Shown: positions 23,871 to 34,728 of the stretch, piece after piece
How the letters are laid out: every line of letters starts with the position of its first letter
How positions within the stretch are numbered: position 1 is the stretch's first letter
Source of the DNA: Hemibagrus wyckioides
Lineage: Eukaryota > Chordata > Actinopteri > Siluriformes > Bagridae
DNA length: 64,000 nt
Assembly (NCBI RefSeq): GCF_019097595.1
Contig: NC_080713.1
Span: forward strand, 12,724,199-12,788,198
Direction of reading: 5' to 3'
Notes under the pieces: generated by a model
The model's input: only the letters and a program-made list of their open reading frames with translations
What the model was told of the DNA's origin: nothing
The model's database searches: none
Position numbers and translations under genes: made by a program

Positions 23871-26589
23871 AAGACGAGTGGAAGCACAACTCCATATCCA
23901 TGAGGTGGTGTTGCAAGATTTGTTGATTTTCCTCGTCCAACCAGCGTGCCCTAATCACTCACTACAAGCTGAAACACTGCCATCAGGCAAGTCACTGTCC
24001 ACTCCCATGCATCTATAAACATTGTGTATGCACATTTAGGAGTGAACTGTCTCTGAAGAAGCATTTAACTAGCGACCATAGTCAGTGTGTTCAAGCCTCC
24101 TCAAAATTGCGTAAAGCAACATCAAATGTGAACTGTGACCTGTGTAATTTTTCAGAGGCTTGCAGTGTTTCACAGTATTTTGCACATCTTAAAACACACA
24201 TTAAAAAGAAAGAGCCAGTGAGGTGCCCCTTTCAAGACTGTAGTTTCCAGACCAGTGTATACAGCACTTTCTGTGCTCATAAAAGTAAGAATCATCGCCA
24301 CAGCACTTTTAAAGATTTTCGAACAGACTTGTTTCAAACTAGCATTCCTGGTGATTCAAACCCTGAAAGTGCAGAGTCTGAAACCCATTCATTCAGCCTC
24401 GATTGTTCAAGATTTTCAAGACCGAGATGACATAGATGTTCAAGACCTACAGGATTTGATTAAACACAAAGTAGCATCACTGTTACTTCGCATGCAAACA
24501 ACTCTACATGTCTCAAAGGCCGCCACACAGGAAATTGTAAATGAGCTTTGCAGTGTTTGTTCAATTGTGCAAGAGTTCACTCCAAGAATAATTGAAAGTG
24601 TATTGGTTAAGCACAATTGTCTGTTAACCAATGAAGTGACTGCTGCCTTAGCTGAGATTGTCGACAAAACAAATCCCCTAACTTCCCTTTCAAAAAGTGG
24701 TCCTTTCGCACGCGAATACAAAAGAACCACTTATTACAAGCACAACTTTGAAGTAATTGAGCCTGTTGAATATTTTTTAGAAACCTCCTCCCAAAAAAAG
24801 TTTGTTTATATTCCAATTTTGAAAGTTTTGTAAGAGTTGTTGAACCGTGATGACATTTTGGATAAAATCCTGCAGGAAACTGCTGACCAGTCCAGTCAGA
24901 TTAAAACATACAGAGATGGACTGTACTGCAAAAGGAATCCTTTACTCTCCTCAGAGAGTTTAAGCATTGCACTTGGGATGTATATAGATGACTATGAGGT
25001 ATGTAACCCACTGGGAACATCAAAAAAGAAGCATAAGGTCTGTGCGGTGTATTGGGTAATATCAAACTTGCCAGCACAGTATAAGTCTTCGGTACAATCA
25101 ATTTATCTGGCTTGTCTGTGCAATAGAAATGATGTAAAGAATTATGGCTATGATGCCATTTTTCAACCACTGATTAGGGACATTCAGGTCCTTGAAGAGG
25201 AAGGATTATATGTTCAAAAATTGGGAACAAGTGTCAAGGGATCTGTGTTGTATGTGTCAGCAGACAACTTGGGGGCCCACTCGCTAGCTGGCTTCCAAGA
25301 GAGTTTCAATGTTGATAAATTCTGCAGATTTTGCCCAGCTAGTCACAAGGATATTGACTTGCATGAGGTCAGAGAGGGGGTGTTTCCACTCAGGACGATT
25401 GAAACTCACAAACAGACCCTTGAGGAATTGAAGACGAATTCACTGGTTTCTCTGTAAAAGAAGCTTTACTCTGGATGGAGTAAAGGGAGACTGTGTTCTT
25501 GAGAAACTTAATTATTTCCAGACAGTTCAAGGGTTTCCTCCAGATTTTATGCATGACCTGTTTGAAGGTATAGTACCAACAGAGTTAAGTCTTTGCATAA
25601 AGTCCCTTATTTCCAAACGCTACTTCACATTAGATCACCTTAATGCCGTCATCAAGTCTTTTCCTTTTAAGTTTACTGATAAAACTAACAAACCACAACA
25701 AATTTCAAAGACATTTGTGGCAAAACATTCAATTGCAGGAAACTCCCATGAAAACTGGACTCTGTTAAGGCTTCTGCCATCGCTGATGGGTCACAGAGTA
25801 CCAGAAGTAGACAAAACTTGGCAAATCTTACTAGATCTAAAAGATATTATTGAGTTCCTAGCTACTGGACAATTTTCTGATGAGACATTGTGCTACTTGG
25901 AGTCCAAAATATCAGAACACAGGTGCTTGCTGAAAGAGTGTTTCCCAGATTTCCACATTCTCCCAAAGCATCACTTCTTGGAACACTATCCTGAAATGAT
26001 TTGGCGATTTGGTCCTCTGACTGATTTTTGGACTATTTGCTTTGAGGCTAAGCACAACTTCTTTAAGAGAGTTGTACATGACAGTAAAAACTTCAAGAAT
26101 GTCTTGCACACTCAGGCCAAAAAGCATCAGCTTGCTTTGGCTTACTACTTTGATTTGCCAAGTGTTTTCAAACCTGATCTAGAAGTAGGACGTCTAGCTG
26201 TTGTTTCACCTGACACTCTTGAATGTTCAGTAAGGCAAGCCATTGAGCATAAATATGGAAACATAAACACTGTATTTCTTTCAACCCATGCATACATATA
26301 TGGTACCAAGTACTCAGAGGGAATGTTTTTGTCTGTAGGGCACACCAGTGGACTGCCCGATTTTGGCAAGATTGTTAAAATGGTAATTGTGAACAACAAA
26401 GTGTCATTCATCCTCAAACCCTTCAAAGCCTGGTTCATAGAGCATTTGCGAAGTTATGAGCTAACAAGTAATTGCACTTCAGATCTGCAGGTTGTGGAAC
26501 CCCAGGAGCTTAATGGATACCATCCACTCTATACATATGTAAGGTCTGGCAAGCTATACATCACACCAAAAACCTTCTTGCTTCACTAA
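23859..26589 (+). pseudogene. Gene 1 of copy B: C2H2 zinc fingers plus TNP2/Plavaka-like transposase
   Basis: After the acceptor come four C2H2-like fingers: a first one with CCKIC and an in-frame TGA (about 23905-23970), CPLPCIYKHCVCTF (about 23995), NCDLCNFSEACS (about 24130) and RCPFQDCSFQTSVYS (about 24220). The core follows with ESVLVKHNCLLTNEVT, YKRTTYYKHNFEVIEPVEYF, YIDDYEVCNPLGTSKKKHKV, YVSADNLGAHSLAGFQESF, KFCRFCPASH, MHDLFEGIVPTELSLC, NSHENWTLLRLLPSLMGH, PKHHFLEHYPEMIWRFGPL, CFEAKHNFFKRVVHDSKNFK and AWFIEHLRSYEL. A frame change near 24400, a TAA near 24830 and another break at 25455-25540 split it; the last 346 codons (25549-26589) are open. The probable role is element transposase, with the fingers binding its own ends (inference). 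Confidence 0.75.
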
Positions 26590-26724
26590 GGTAGGTTTGT
26601 TGAAATGCACATGATTTTGTAGGTGTTCACATTAAAGGAAGTAATCATCCATTAATGTAATCACATCTTTTTACTCTTTTCCCAGTTGCAGAGAAACCCT
26701 GGAATTTTCTATTCCCATAACAAA

Positions 26725-27682
26725 ATGCTGTTTTGCGTGATCATCTCCCCACAGAACATTCAGAAAGTTAGACTTGATCCTGTTCCAGATTCTGTTGGTG
26801 GCCTTAAGTTTGAACTTAAAAGCAGGCTCCAGCTGAAAGACCCTTTTGACCTTCAATATGAAGATGAAGACTTCCATGATTTCTGTAACCTTACATGTGT
26901 AGATGATGTGCCCAAAGATAAGGTGACACTGAAGATCCTTTTCACCCCTTTTCTAGATACATTGTCAGACTCCAGTTTAGACACTGCAATTTTAAGTGAA
27001 TCGTCATCTCCATCAACTTCTTCACCCAGCATCCATTCAGAGCCATCTGCTGCCCGTTCACAGCCATGGCCAACCGCCTTTCCCATCCCTGTTTTTACAT
27101 ATGATGTGGAACTGAGGCTAAGACAAGGTAATGAGGCATTTAGAAAGAATGGAACACTTCTGTCAATTCCCAGAGACATTAAGATTGAAATTCTTGAGAA
27201 ACTTGCAGAGACTATATACTCATACAAAGCTTATCCTGGGAATGAAGAGATTGCCTTAATTGAAAAACACCCCTGTCTCAAAGAGCCAAGCTCCACGTCT
27301 GGATGGTATGGGTGGAAAATTAGTTTGAAATTTAAGATGGGCAACTACTGACAAAAGCTGAGAGATGCAGGTTGTCAGGAACTGAAAGTGAATTCTGAAA
27401 AGAGAGGTCTTGGGGAGACAAGAGGAAAGCGAAACAAAGTTAAGAAACCTAGACGGTGTGAAACAAATTTTCTTCCAGATCTACCTCATGGCAAAGACCA
27501 GGAAAGTCTACATAAGGAAAGAGAGCAAATAGCTATGGAGATGAGGAAGAGGACTCCAGACATCACCTTTGTTGATTCTGCTGAGCAGCACGTTTTCTTT
27601 GAGAAGACAAGAAGTCGTTGAGGAGGAGCCACCAGTATCACAAATGAAAGTCCGATGGCCAGTACTTTTCACAGAGAGGCAG
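26725..27682 (+). pseudogene. Gene 2 of copy B, first coding exon: PB1-like domain
   Basis: The ATG at 26725 (MLFCVIISPQNIQKVRLDP) lies just downstream of the acceptor TTTTCCCAG (about 26685) and aligns with the copy A start. The PB1-like part has QYEDEDFHDFCNLTCVDDV. After a Ser-rich linker come VELRLRQGNEAFRKNGTLL, DIKIEILEKLAETIYSYKAY and WYGWKISLKFKMGNY. A TGA at 27349 replaces a conserved Arg codon; the frame then continues (KKPRRCETNFLPDL) until a shift near 27605 leading to RWPVLFTERQ and donor GGCAG|GTAAAT at 27683. A stop plus a frameshift means no full protein. Confidence 0.7.
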
Positions 27683-27876
27683 GTAAATTGTGTTGATTTG
27701 TTTCTGTGGCTTTGAATTTATTAGAAAATCTTGAGCTATGAAAGTTGGCCTGTTCTGTTGAGTGAAATAAAAATGTTTTAACATCCTGCATGATGTTTTA
27801 ATTTAATGCTGTTGAAGACTGTCACCAAGACCCTGGCATCTTTGTTAAATTTGTAAATGTATTTTTGTTTTTATAG

Positions 27877-28032
27877 ATCAGCAAAGAATTCACCAGGCTT
27901 GTGTCAAAGGATCTGAGCAAGTCCTTTTTTGAAGGCCTAGATGGTCATCTCTCAAAGCTGATACCGTTATTCATGTCAAAGCGTTATGAGGACATTCCAG
28001 AAATGACTTCAATACTGGAGAGCCTTGATAAG
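27877..28032 (+). pseudogene. Gene 2 of copy B, exon 3
   Basis: Acceptor TTTTTATAG, then 52 codons from ISKEFTRLVSKDLSKSFFEG to ILESLDK. The expected donor reads AAG|GATATG instead of GT, so the 5' splice site seems lost and the frame runs on to 28128. Aligns with copy A 19144-19028 and copy C 53650-53808. Confidence 0.6.
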
Positions 28033-29108
28033 GATATGAGTCAATATATTCTAAAGCAGTCTTTCTCTCTCCAAAATGATAATTCTGTGATCATTTACTC
28101 ACTATCATGTTTGTCCAAATATCTATGACCTTTTTCCTTGTATGGATCATAAAACTAGTGATAGTGAAATCTTTTCATACAGTGACTTCAGAGTAAGTGT
28201 CTAAAACTTAACCTATACGATGTGTCATATTCCAAGTTTTCTCAAATCGTACAATCTCTTTGTATGATGAAAACATTTTTAGTCTTTGTTCACAATAATG
28301 TTTGATTGTATTAGCTACTAGATAAATATCAAACATCATTGGTTCTTGCAAGTCTTTTGATCAAATGTCATGACACAATACCTAATGAGGTTTGATGTTG
28401 TATTATGTCATAGTAACATCAAAACTGATGTTCATTACACAGTTATCTTCAAAAAAATTTAAAAAAAGGGCAACATGAGTAATCCACTACTTTTACTGCA
28501 TTTTAAATAGTGTTGACATGTCCTTTATAGAGCTTAACAGCCTAGCCACTGTTAATTTTTATTGTACGGAATGAAGATATGAATATTTTTGCATGTGTTT
28601 AGACTGTTGGTGAGTAATTAACAATTATCATCTTTGGTAACCTATCCTTTTAAATGCTTTAAAGTGTTGTTACAACCCCTATGAATTTAAGGCAGGGGTG
28701 CCCAATCCTGCTCCTGGGGAGCCAAGATCCTGCAAAGTTTAGCTTCAACCCCAATTAAACACACCTAAATCAGCTAATGAAGGTGTTCAGGATCACTACA
28801 AACTTCCAGGCAGGTGTCTGGAACCAGGTTGTAGTTAAAGTCTGCAATACATTATTGGCCCCCCCAGGAGCAGGATTAGACACCCCTGATTTAAGTGGCA
28901 TGAGTGTGTTACATCTACTATTAAATCTTATTTTGGTGCTCAACAAAAAATTAGTGTAAAAAAAAGTGTAGATGTGCAAATTTGAAAAAATGTTTGTGTT
29001 TTTATTTTTTCTAAAAAGCATAAAAGACAGAGGGATGGGGAGAAGGATAAAGAAAAACAAAGTATTGAACAGACATAGCTGGTACTTTAACCATTCTATA
29101 TTTTACAG
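28033..29108 (+). other. Gene 2 intron of copy B carrying a MITE
   Basis: Non-coding, AT-rich. Apart from the hAT-type MITE at 28693-28888, no further element was recognised. It ends in the acceptor ATATTTTACAG at 29108. Confidence 0.6.
28693..28888. mobile_element. hAT-type MITE with 8-bp target duplication
   Basis: Ends CAGGGGTGCCCAATCCTGCT and AGCAGGATTAGACACCCCTG are inverted with two mismatches. The flanks ATTTAAGG (28685-28692) and ATTTAAGT (28889-28896) match at seven of eight bases, the target length of hAT transposons. 196 bp, non-coding; a common fish family. Confidence 0.85.
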
Positions 29109-29198
29109 ACAACAAACCAAAGGATGAGGACAGCAGCATTGCTGGGCCTGCCATGGTACATGCGAGAGAATCCTTCAAAATTCATGAAGATATGCGAG
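29109..29198 (+). pseudogene. Gene 2 of copy B, exon 4
   Basis: Acceptor TTTTACAG, 90 bases (30 codons, phase 0 at both ends), donor GCGAG|GTAAGC. Contains TAALLGLPWYMRENPSKFM. Intact exon; matches copy A 18915-18823. Confidence 0.65.
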
Positions 29199-29330
29199 GT
29201 AAGCTGAAATCTTTAAGGCAAAACAAGGGAAAATTGAACATTAGATCTCTTCATTTGCAGGGGACTGGGGACTGTATTTGTGTAATTGCTTTTGAGTAAT
29301 AGTACCTTGTTTTGTTTACATTCTATAAAG

Positions 29331-29645
29331 CCCAGTGACTGTGAAGAGAATGTGATCAAGGGTGTGGTTATTGGAATCCTTGTGGTTGTGGAAAATGTGA
29401 TGGAACCTCTCCCAGCATTCTACAATGATGTTGCCTTGGTGCTTGAAGAAGAAGTGGTAATGCGTCACATGAGTGATATACCTAATGCCTTTCTGAACCT
29501 GATGGGCCTGGTGTATGCATTAAACCTTGACTACCCAAAGGAACTAAAATTTACTTTTGAAGTGATACAGCGCCTGTTTATTGGAGTTGGATCAGACTCT
29601 TGCACCGCAAGAGTTCACTCTTTGAAGACCAAGTTGCTGCGATAA
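29331..29645 (+). pseudogene. Gene 2 of copy B, exon 5 (C-terminal domain)
   Basis: Acceptor ACATTCTATAAAG, then 105 codons including TAA at 29643-29645. Contains EENVIKGVVIGILVVVENV, FLNLMGLVYALNLDYPKELK and FEVIQRLFIGVG. Open throughout and colinear with copy A 17497-17180. Function unknown. Confidence 0.7.
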
Positions 29646-30041
29646 GACTTAAGATAAGTTGCTGTGATAAATATTTTTTCCTTCTTGCTACTGTTTAATC
29701 ATTGTACTGGTTTAAAGTCTAAGAGCATTGTTGTTTTAGATCTCATTGTTTTAAGTGGAACATTGGATTTTTGAATTTCTTGTTACGTTGTACTGCTTCT
29801 TCTTTCCTTGTCATGTTTCTACGATTAGGAATTGAATTGTTTTTGAACAGTTTAATGTAAAGTTTTTTAACACAGCTTATTGTGAATTGTTCATTAGGGC
29901 CCAAGCACCAAAGGTGTGTGTTTTTGAATGAAATGCATCTGTTTAAAAAATAAATGTTGAGTTTCAATTTTGCAGTTGTGTTGATTTCATAAAAAATCTG
30001 GTTCCAGATAGATATCCACAACTTCTTGTAAAAGCAGTGAG

Positions 30042-30176
30042 GTCCAGTAAACTGAAATGGTTATATTGAGGAAAAATTACTATTTTATGTCAATTAGACT
30101 GCATTGAAGTCCAGTAAACTCAAATAGTTAAATTATGATTTTGAGGAAAAATGATTATTTTATGTCAATTAGACTT
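30042..30176. repeat. Subterminal tandem duplication in copy B
   Basis: A unit starting GTCCAGTAAACT and ending TTTTATGTCAATTAGACT occurs at 30042-30100 and again, with a few extra bases, at 30109-30176. It lies 230 bases inside the 3' end, where transposase-binding subterminal repeats are found in CMC-type elements. Binding is inferred, not shown. Confidence 0.65.
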
Positions 30177-30412
30177 TTTATGGTTGTGAAAACATGAAAA
30201 ATTAAGTTCAACCAATATGTTTTTCAATTGACTTAACTAAAAATTTTAAATGCTCATTAATTGATACAGTACGTTAGCTCAATTTACTGGAAGTTATTTC
30301 AACAACTACATATAAGTTGAGTGAACATAACACCTAATGTTTGCTAAACTTAACTGAGTCAATGCAACAAGATGACTTGAAGTTGTGTCAACAAATCATT
30401 TTTTACAGTGTA

Positions 30413-30790
30413 GAGAATGCAGCAGCTAGAGTCTTAACTAGAATGAGAGCTAGAAGATATGAACTAGAACTAGAAGATATGAACACATTGCTCCCATTTT
30501 ATCCATACTGCATTGGCTCCCAGTCAAATTTACCACTGATATAAAATACTACTACTGACCTATAAAGCACTGAATGGTCTCAGGCCGCAGTACCTGAGCG
30601 ACCTTTTGCTTTTTTATGACTTGCCACTTCTATGTCGATCAAAATGTGCAGGCTACCTCAAGTAGTAAGTGCTACAGTAGGGGCAGAGCTTTTTCTTACA
30701 AAGCCCTGCAGTTATGGAACGGCCTTCCAGTTAGTTTTCAGGACTCAGATACAGTCATGTTTGTTAGGTCAATTTTTCTATGAATAGATT
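30413..30790 (+). pseudogene. LINE reverse transcriptase fragment, right half of the copy split by B
   Basis: Starts ENAAARVLTRMRARRYE in frame with the left half. Further pieces read IGSQSNLPL, YKALNGLRPQYLSDLLL, and a final SATVGAELFLTKPCSYG-like block, broken by frame changes. An 18-bp direct repeat (CTAGAAGATATGAAC type) lies at about 30448-30484. It ends near 30790. Confidence 0.7.
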
Positions 30791-30959
30791 TTCTTAGGTA
30801 AAGGAGCAGATCTGGAGGGTTCATGGGCATAGAGTCTTTAGTGTATTAAGATATATAGATGCTGTCACCTTATCACTCATTCGGGTTTGCTGAATGTGGA
30901 GTGTTTGGATGCTTTAAGTCCCAGGAATCTCTGTCTGTGTCTGTGTCACCTTCTAAAAC

Positions 30960-32060
30960 CATATACTACTATCTACTGAACAAGAAGAAGAATGGCTTTA
31001 GGTCTGGTGACAAGGAAGTTAAAAGTATACAGCAGCAACTGAAGACATGACTGAGGCAGTGTAAAGACGCATACCTGCAAAAGCTGGAGATTAAACTTCA
31101 GCAAAATATCAAGTTGTGTGGATGGACATGAAGGAGATCATAGGTTTTAACATGAAAGTCAGCTAGCAAATTGGAAAGAGCCAATAAACGTGTTTTTTAA
31201 CAGGTTCAGCACAAGATCCCTTGCTGGGTCATTACACACAGGAACAGTCTTCACACCCTTGCACCAAAGACACCAAACACATCTACAGCAACACCACACA
31301 AGCTTGCTGAGTATCCCTGACCACAACCCCTCAATGCCTACCTCCACTGGACCAACCACATCCTCTTACTTGACTGTGACGGCCAACCAGGTTAGAAGAC
31401 AGCTGGAGAGACTTGTTCAAGGCAATGCTGCATGCCCTGGTGGTATTTGTCCCAGGGTTCTAAAGTCCTGTGCTACTCAGCTGTCTAGTATTCTGAAGTA
31501 CATCTACAACCTTAGTCTGATGCTGGAAAGGGTACCAGTGGTATGGAAAACATCTTGTCTAGTACAGATACCTAAGAAAGCCACCCCATCTGTCTTCAGA
31601 GACTATAGACCAGTTTCTTTGATGTCATGAAGGTGTTAAAGAAACTAGTTTTAGCCCACTTGGTGTCACAGGTGAAACCTGCACTGGATCCACTCCAGTT
31701 TTTTTTTTACCAGCCTTGTGTGGTTGTCGACAATGCTGCAGCGTGCTCACTCCTACCTGGATGGCAGTGGTGGTACTGTGAGGATCATGTTTTTTTATTT
31801 TTCCAGTGACTTCAACACCATCCAACCATTCCTGCTGAGTGAGAAGTGACAGGTCAGTAACAGAGGGGATTGTCCTTTTTTTTTTTGACTCTATACACCT
31901 CAGATCACCTCTAACTCATACCACCTGCAGAAGTTTTCTGTCGATTCTGCAAAGGTGGGGTGTATTAGGGATGGACAGCAGTCTGAGTACAAGGGACTGA
32001 TGCACTAGGAATTACCTAGGTGATGAAGACCAAGGAAATGGTGGTGGACTATAAACTTTG
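30960..32060 (+). pseudogene. Rex1-like LINE, reverse transcriptase fragment
   Basis: Broken plus-strand frames read QQQLKT.LRQCKDAYLQKLE (about 31035), ANQVRRQLERLVQGNAACPG (31385), RVLKSCATQLSSILKYIYNL (31456), VPVVWKTSCLVQIPKKATPS and FRDYRPVSLMS (31600), KVLKKLVLAHL, PALDPLQFFFYQP (31675) and, much further on, TKEMVVDYK (32028). The block order is that of RT domains 0-3 plus a remnant of a later one. The CPxGIxPRVLKxCAxQL signature fits the Rex1/Babar group of fish LINEs. The catalytic Asp-Asp box is not visible. The copy is old and internally deleted. Confidence 0.7.
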
Positions 32061-32099
32061 CAATTTTTATTGTATGTTTTAATATTTCTGTAACAGTGC

Positions 32100-32155
32100 T
32101 TTAAGACAATGTCCATTGTAAAAAGCATTATACAAATAAATTGAACTGAATTGAA
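32100..32155 (-). repeat. Dispersed repeat fragment, inverse of 14588-14685
   Basis: ACAATGTCCATTGTAAAAAGC followed by ACAAATAAATTGAACTGAATTGAA, the reverse-complement relative of the repeat near 14600. Confidence 0.5.
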
Positions 32156-34521
32156 TATTGCTACAACCCTATTCAATTTACCCGAATTGAAGACATTTGA
32201 AATGCATGCATTACAGTGGTTTCTGAAATTATATGCAAAGTCCGGATCTAGGGAGATTTTATCAGCTTGTTATTTGGCCCTGATGTCATGATCTTCTAAA
32301 TCAGCTGAACCACTGCTGTTGAGACTTTTTGTAGTGTGCAATTCCCTACAATCTGGTCTTTAAACACTGGTTACAGATACTGGTTCTGACTTCTGTAACT
32401 TTTGCTATGGCCCTGATTGTAATACATGGCATGTTTAAGTATTTATATTCTCCTTCCTCTCCTTCCTTATATTGGACAAAATGACAATGTTTGCGTTTTT
32501 TAAATAATTGTAGATATTGAAAATGTTATTTTTATTAGTTTTTGGATGAAGATGTTTTCTCTAACTGCTTGAATGTTTGTGCATTTATTGCATATTTTAT
32601 ACAGTAATTCTGATGTTGATCGTATCATATTGTACTACTAAATGTTACTGAGCATAATTACCTTCAGTTAGTTGATATGGTACAAAACACAAGCAGGTGT
32701 TATGCTCCATGTGAATGTTTGTAAATTCCCAATAACAGCTGATGCTTGTCCCACATTACAGTTTGAGCTGTAATAGCAGTGAGGATAGTTTTAAGATACA
32801 TAAATGGTGCTGAAAAAAATGATTTCATTTGTTATTTGTAAGCATTTAATTCTTCATTGAAAAGCAGTTTTTTGAATTTCTTTACTAATTCAAATGTGTA
32901 TATTGTTTCAATGTGAATTACGTATTAACACAATTTGTTTACATATAAAATCAACCCTGTAAAGCCCCCTAAGCACAGGATCAAACCTAGGACTCATAGG
33001 CTGTGAAATGGCAATCTACTGTGCTATCATGCAACACAGTATTTAATTATGTTAATATATTCCTACAGTCTTTTCTTCATATTACAGCCTCACAATATTT
33101 TATGACTACAAAATTATACTACATTTAATTGATTACACTTATTTCTCATAGTTCTTAGATATTTAAATTGCATTTACTATAAGCAATGACATCAGATTTT
33201 GATGAATAACAATATTTTAATGTAAACTACATTTAATATGTGCTCTTAAACCTGACCGACCATACAGTACCTTTTTTATTGTTAAGGTGAGCAGGTTTTC
33301 CATTCATCCGAGGGATTTAATTGGTTTTCATCCCACAAGAACCCTTGCATGTGTGACAATATATGACTTGCTTATATTGACTTGCTATGATATGAATAAA
33401 ACTTGCTATCAGTTACACAGAACAAAATAACCTTGATAGACAAAACATACTGAATATTTAATCTGATTATCATAACACTTTACAGAAATACCACAATTTA
33501 ACAAGCCAAAATAACATCACACTAGCATTCTTAGCAATTTAAACTTGACATAAAAGCATAAAAGGAGTGTTCACCATTTCACCAAAAGAAAATGGGAGGA
33601 GATCCTGTGGGACTGTTTGAATTTGTCTATGCTACCTTTTGTGTTTAACTCTCAGAGGCTCCTGATTGCATCAGATGGTGTAATTGGGACTCCAGAGATC
33701 CAGTCAAATCCACACCCACCTTCTTAGCTTCACCACTCTCTATTGTGACCATGCTGGCTACCCTCCCACAATGGGCTGTTCCTGCTGCAATCTCCTGTAA
33801 TGCTTTCAGAGGCACCAAACACAACTCTCTCTGTTGCCTTGCTACCAGATACACTACAACATCAATAGAGATGGCTTAAGATTCAGTAGTACACACACAA
33901 ACCAAATGTAACCAGATCTCTAGATGTGTCAATTACAGTAATCCTCACGATACACACACACACACATATCATGTAAAGTCTGCTTGCTAACAAAGACTTA
34001 ACAAAGAACACTAACACTTTAACAAAGAAAATAAATCTGTTGTGATAATATATGTTACAGATTGCCTACATTATTGCTCCTCTTTGCACCATGCAGTTTG
34101 TGCTTCCATTGGCGTGCCAAAGGGAGAGGTTAATTGATTTCTTCTCTGGGGAGTGAGTTTCATCATGTATTGTTTTTAACCCCTCTGTTACGTACACGCT
34201 TCTTAGAGGGTAACTTAACTCTGACAAAAACAAGAAACCACATGAATACACAATTAAAGCCAGTTTCTCAAAAATATTGCGTACAGAAATAGAAACATTT
34301 TGCATTCTCATCACTTAATAGCCTTGACCATAAATGCCACCAAAATTATGATAAAACAGCTGTCACACTGTCATTGTCACTGGTATATAAGGCACTGTAA
34401 AGAAAAGATTCAGTCTTGTTAACAGATTTGACCCTGTGAAATGTGTGTAGAACACAGTAGAGTTGTTAAGAGAACCAGTCCAGGGTCTCAGTTAAGATTA
34501 GAAAGTATTTCTGGAATATGC
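32156..34521. other. Gene-free DNA downstream of ppp1r15b
   Basis: No recognisable element or domain. A short (CA)n lies at 33953-33966. Minus-strand open frames at 33854-33645 and 34314-34066 show no known motif. The 3' UTR of ppp1r15b should start here (minus strand), but its end cannot be placed. Confidence 0.5.
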
Positions 34522-34728
34522 TTATTTATTGCTTTGGTGATAGATCAAAAACTTATCTCTGTGTGATTGCATGAAACAATATCCTATGGCTTGCTCTGTT
34601 TCCCAAATTCTCCTCTGGAAACGGTCCCTATCGCGAGCGTGCTCCTCCCATGGTCCCTTACGGCATGATTGAAGAGCAAATGACCATGCTCTCATCATGT
34701 GAATTTGAACAATTGGAGAGAATTTTAC
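34522..34728 (-). CDS. ppp1r15b: ppp1r15b, last coding exon (PP1-binding/eIF2alpha phosphatase domain)
   Basis: Acceptor CTCCCTTTTCAG then 68 codons and TAA. With the previous exon it forms KRVKFS, the RVxF-type docking motif for protein phosphatase 1. [20 protein letters not shown] and [10 protein letters not shown] follow, the conserved C-terminal region of PPP1R15B that, together with G-actin, directs PP1 to phosphorylated eIF2alpha. The mammalian PPP1R15A equivalent diverges after GPWEQLARDRSRF, so B is the better match. The exon is open and the residues look functional. AATAAA spans the last two codons before the stop, though a working poly(A) site would lie further on. Confidence 0.92.
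   Translation of the reverse strand, partial: VKFSPIVQIHMMRAWSFALQSCRKGPWEEHARDRDRFQRRIWETEQAIGYCFMQSHRDKFLIYHQSNK

Larger units (their letters stand above)
22698..30410 (+). mobile_element. Two-gene CACTG transposon, copy B (both ends present)
   Basis: The ends are CACTGTAAAAAAG (22698) and TTTTTTACAGTG (ending 30410), a 12-bp perfect terminal inverted repeat, flanked by TA at 22696-22697 and 30411-30412. Removing the element plus one TA rejoins a LINE frame (LQLV + ENAAARVL), which fixes both borders and the 2-bp target duplication. The length is 7713 bp. Gene 1 occupies about 23870-26589 and gene 2 26725-29645, both on the plus strand. A hAT-type MITE is nested in the last long intron of gene 2. 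Subterminal DNA at the 3' side carries a tandem duplication (30042-30176). The coding parts contain stops and frameshifts, so this is a relic with good ends. Confidence 0.85.

Noticed and set aside
16266..29645. Reading gene 2 as a host SAMD3 gene
   Set aside because: Three decayed copies sit next to the same transposase between CACTG ends. They are transposon genes, not an ordinary host locus.
33645..34314. Two minus-strand open frames downstream of ppp1r15b
   Set aside because: No motif, no splice sites in a sensible place, ordinary composition. Possibly 3' UTR or chance.
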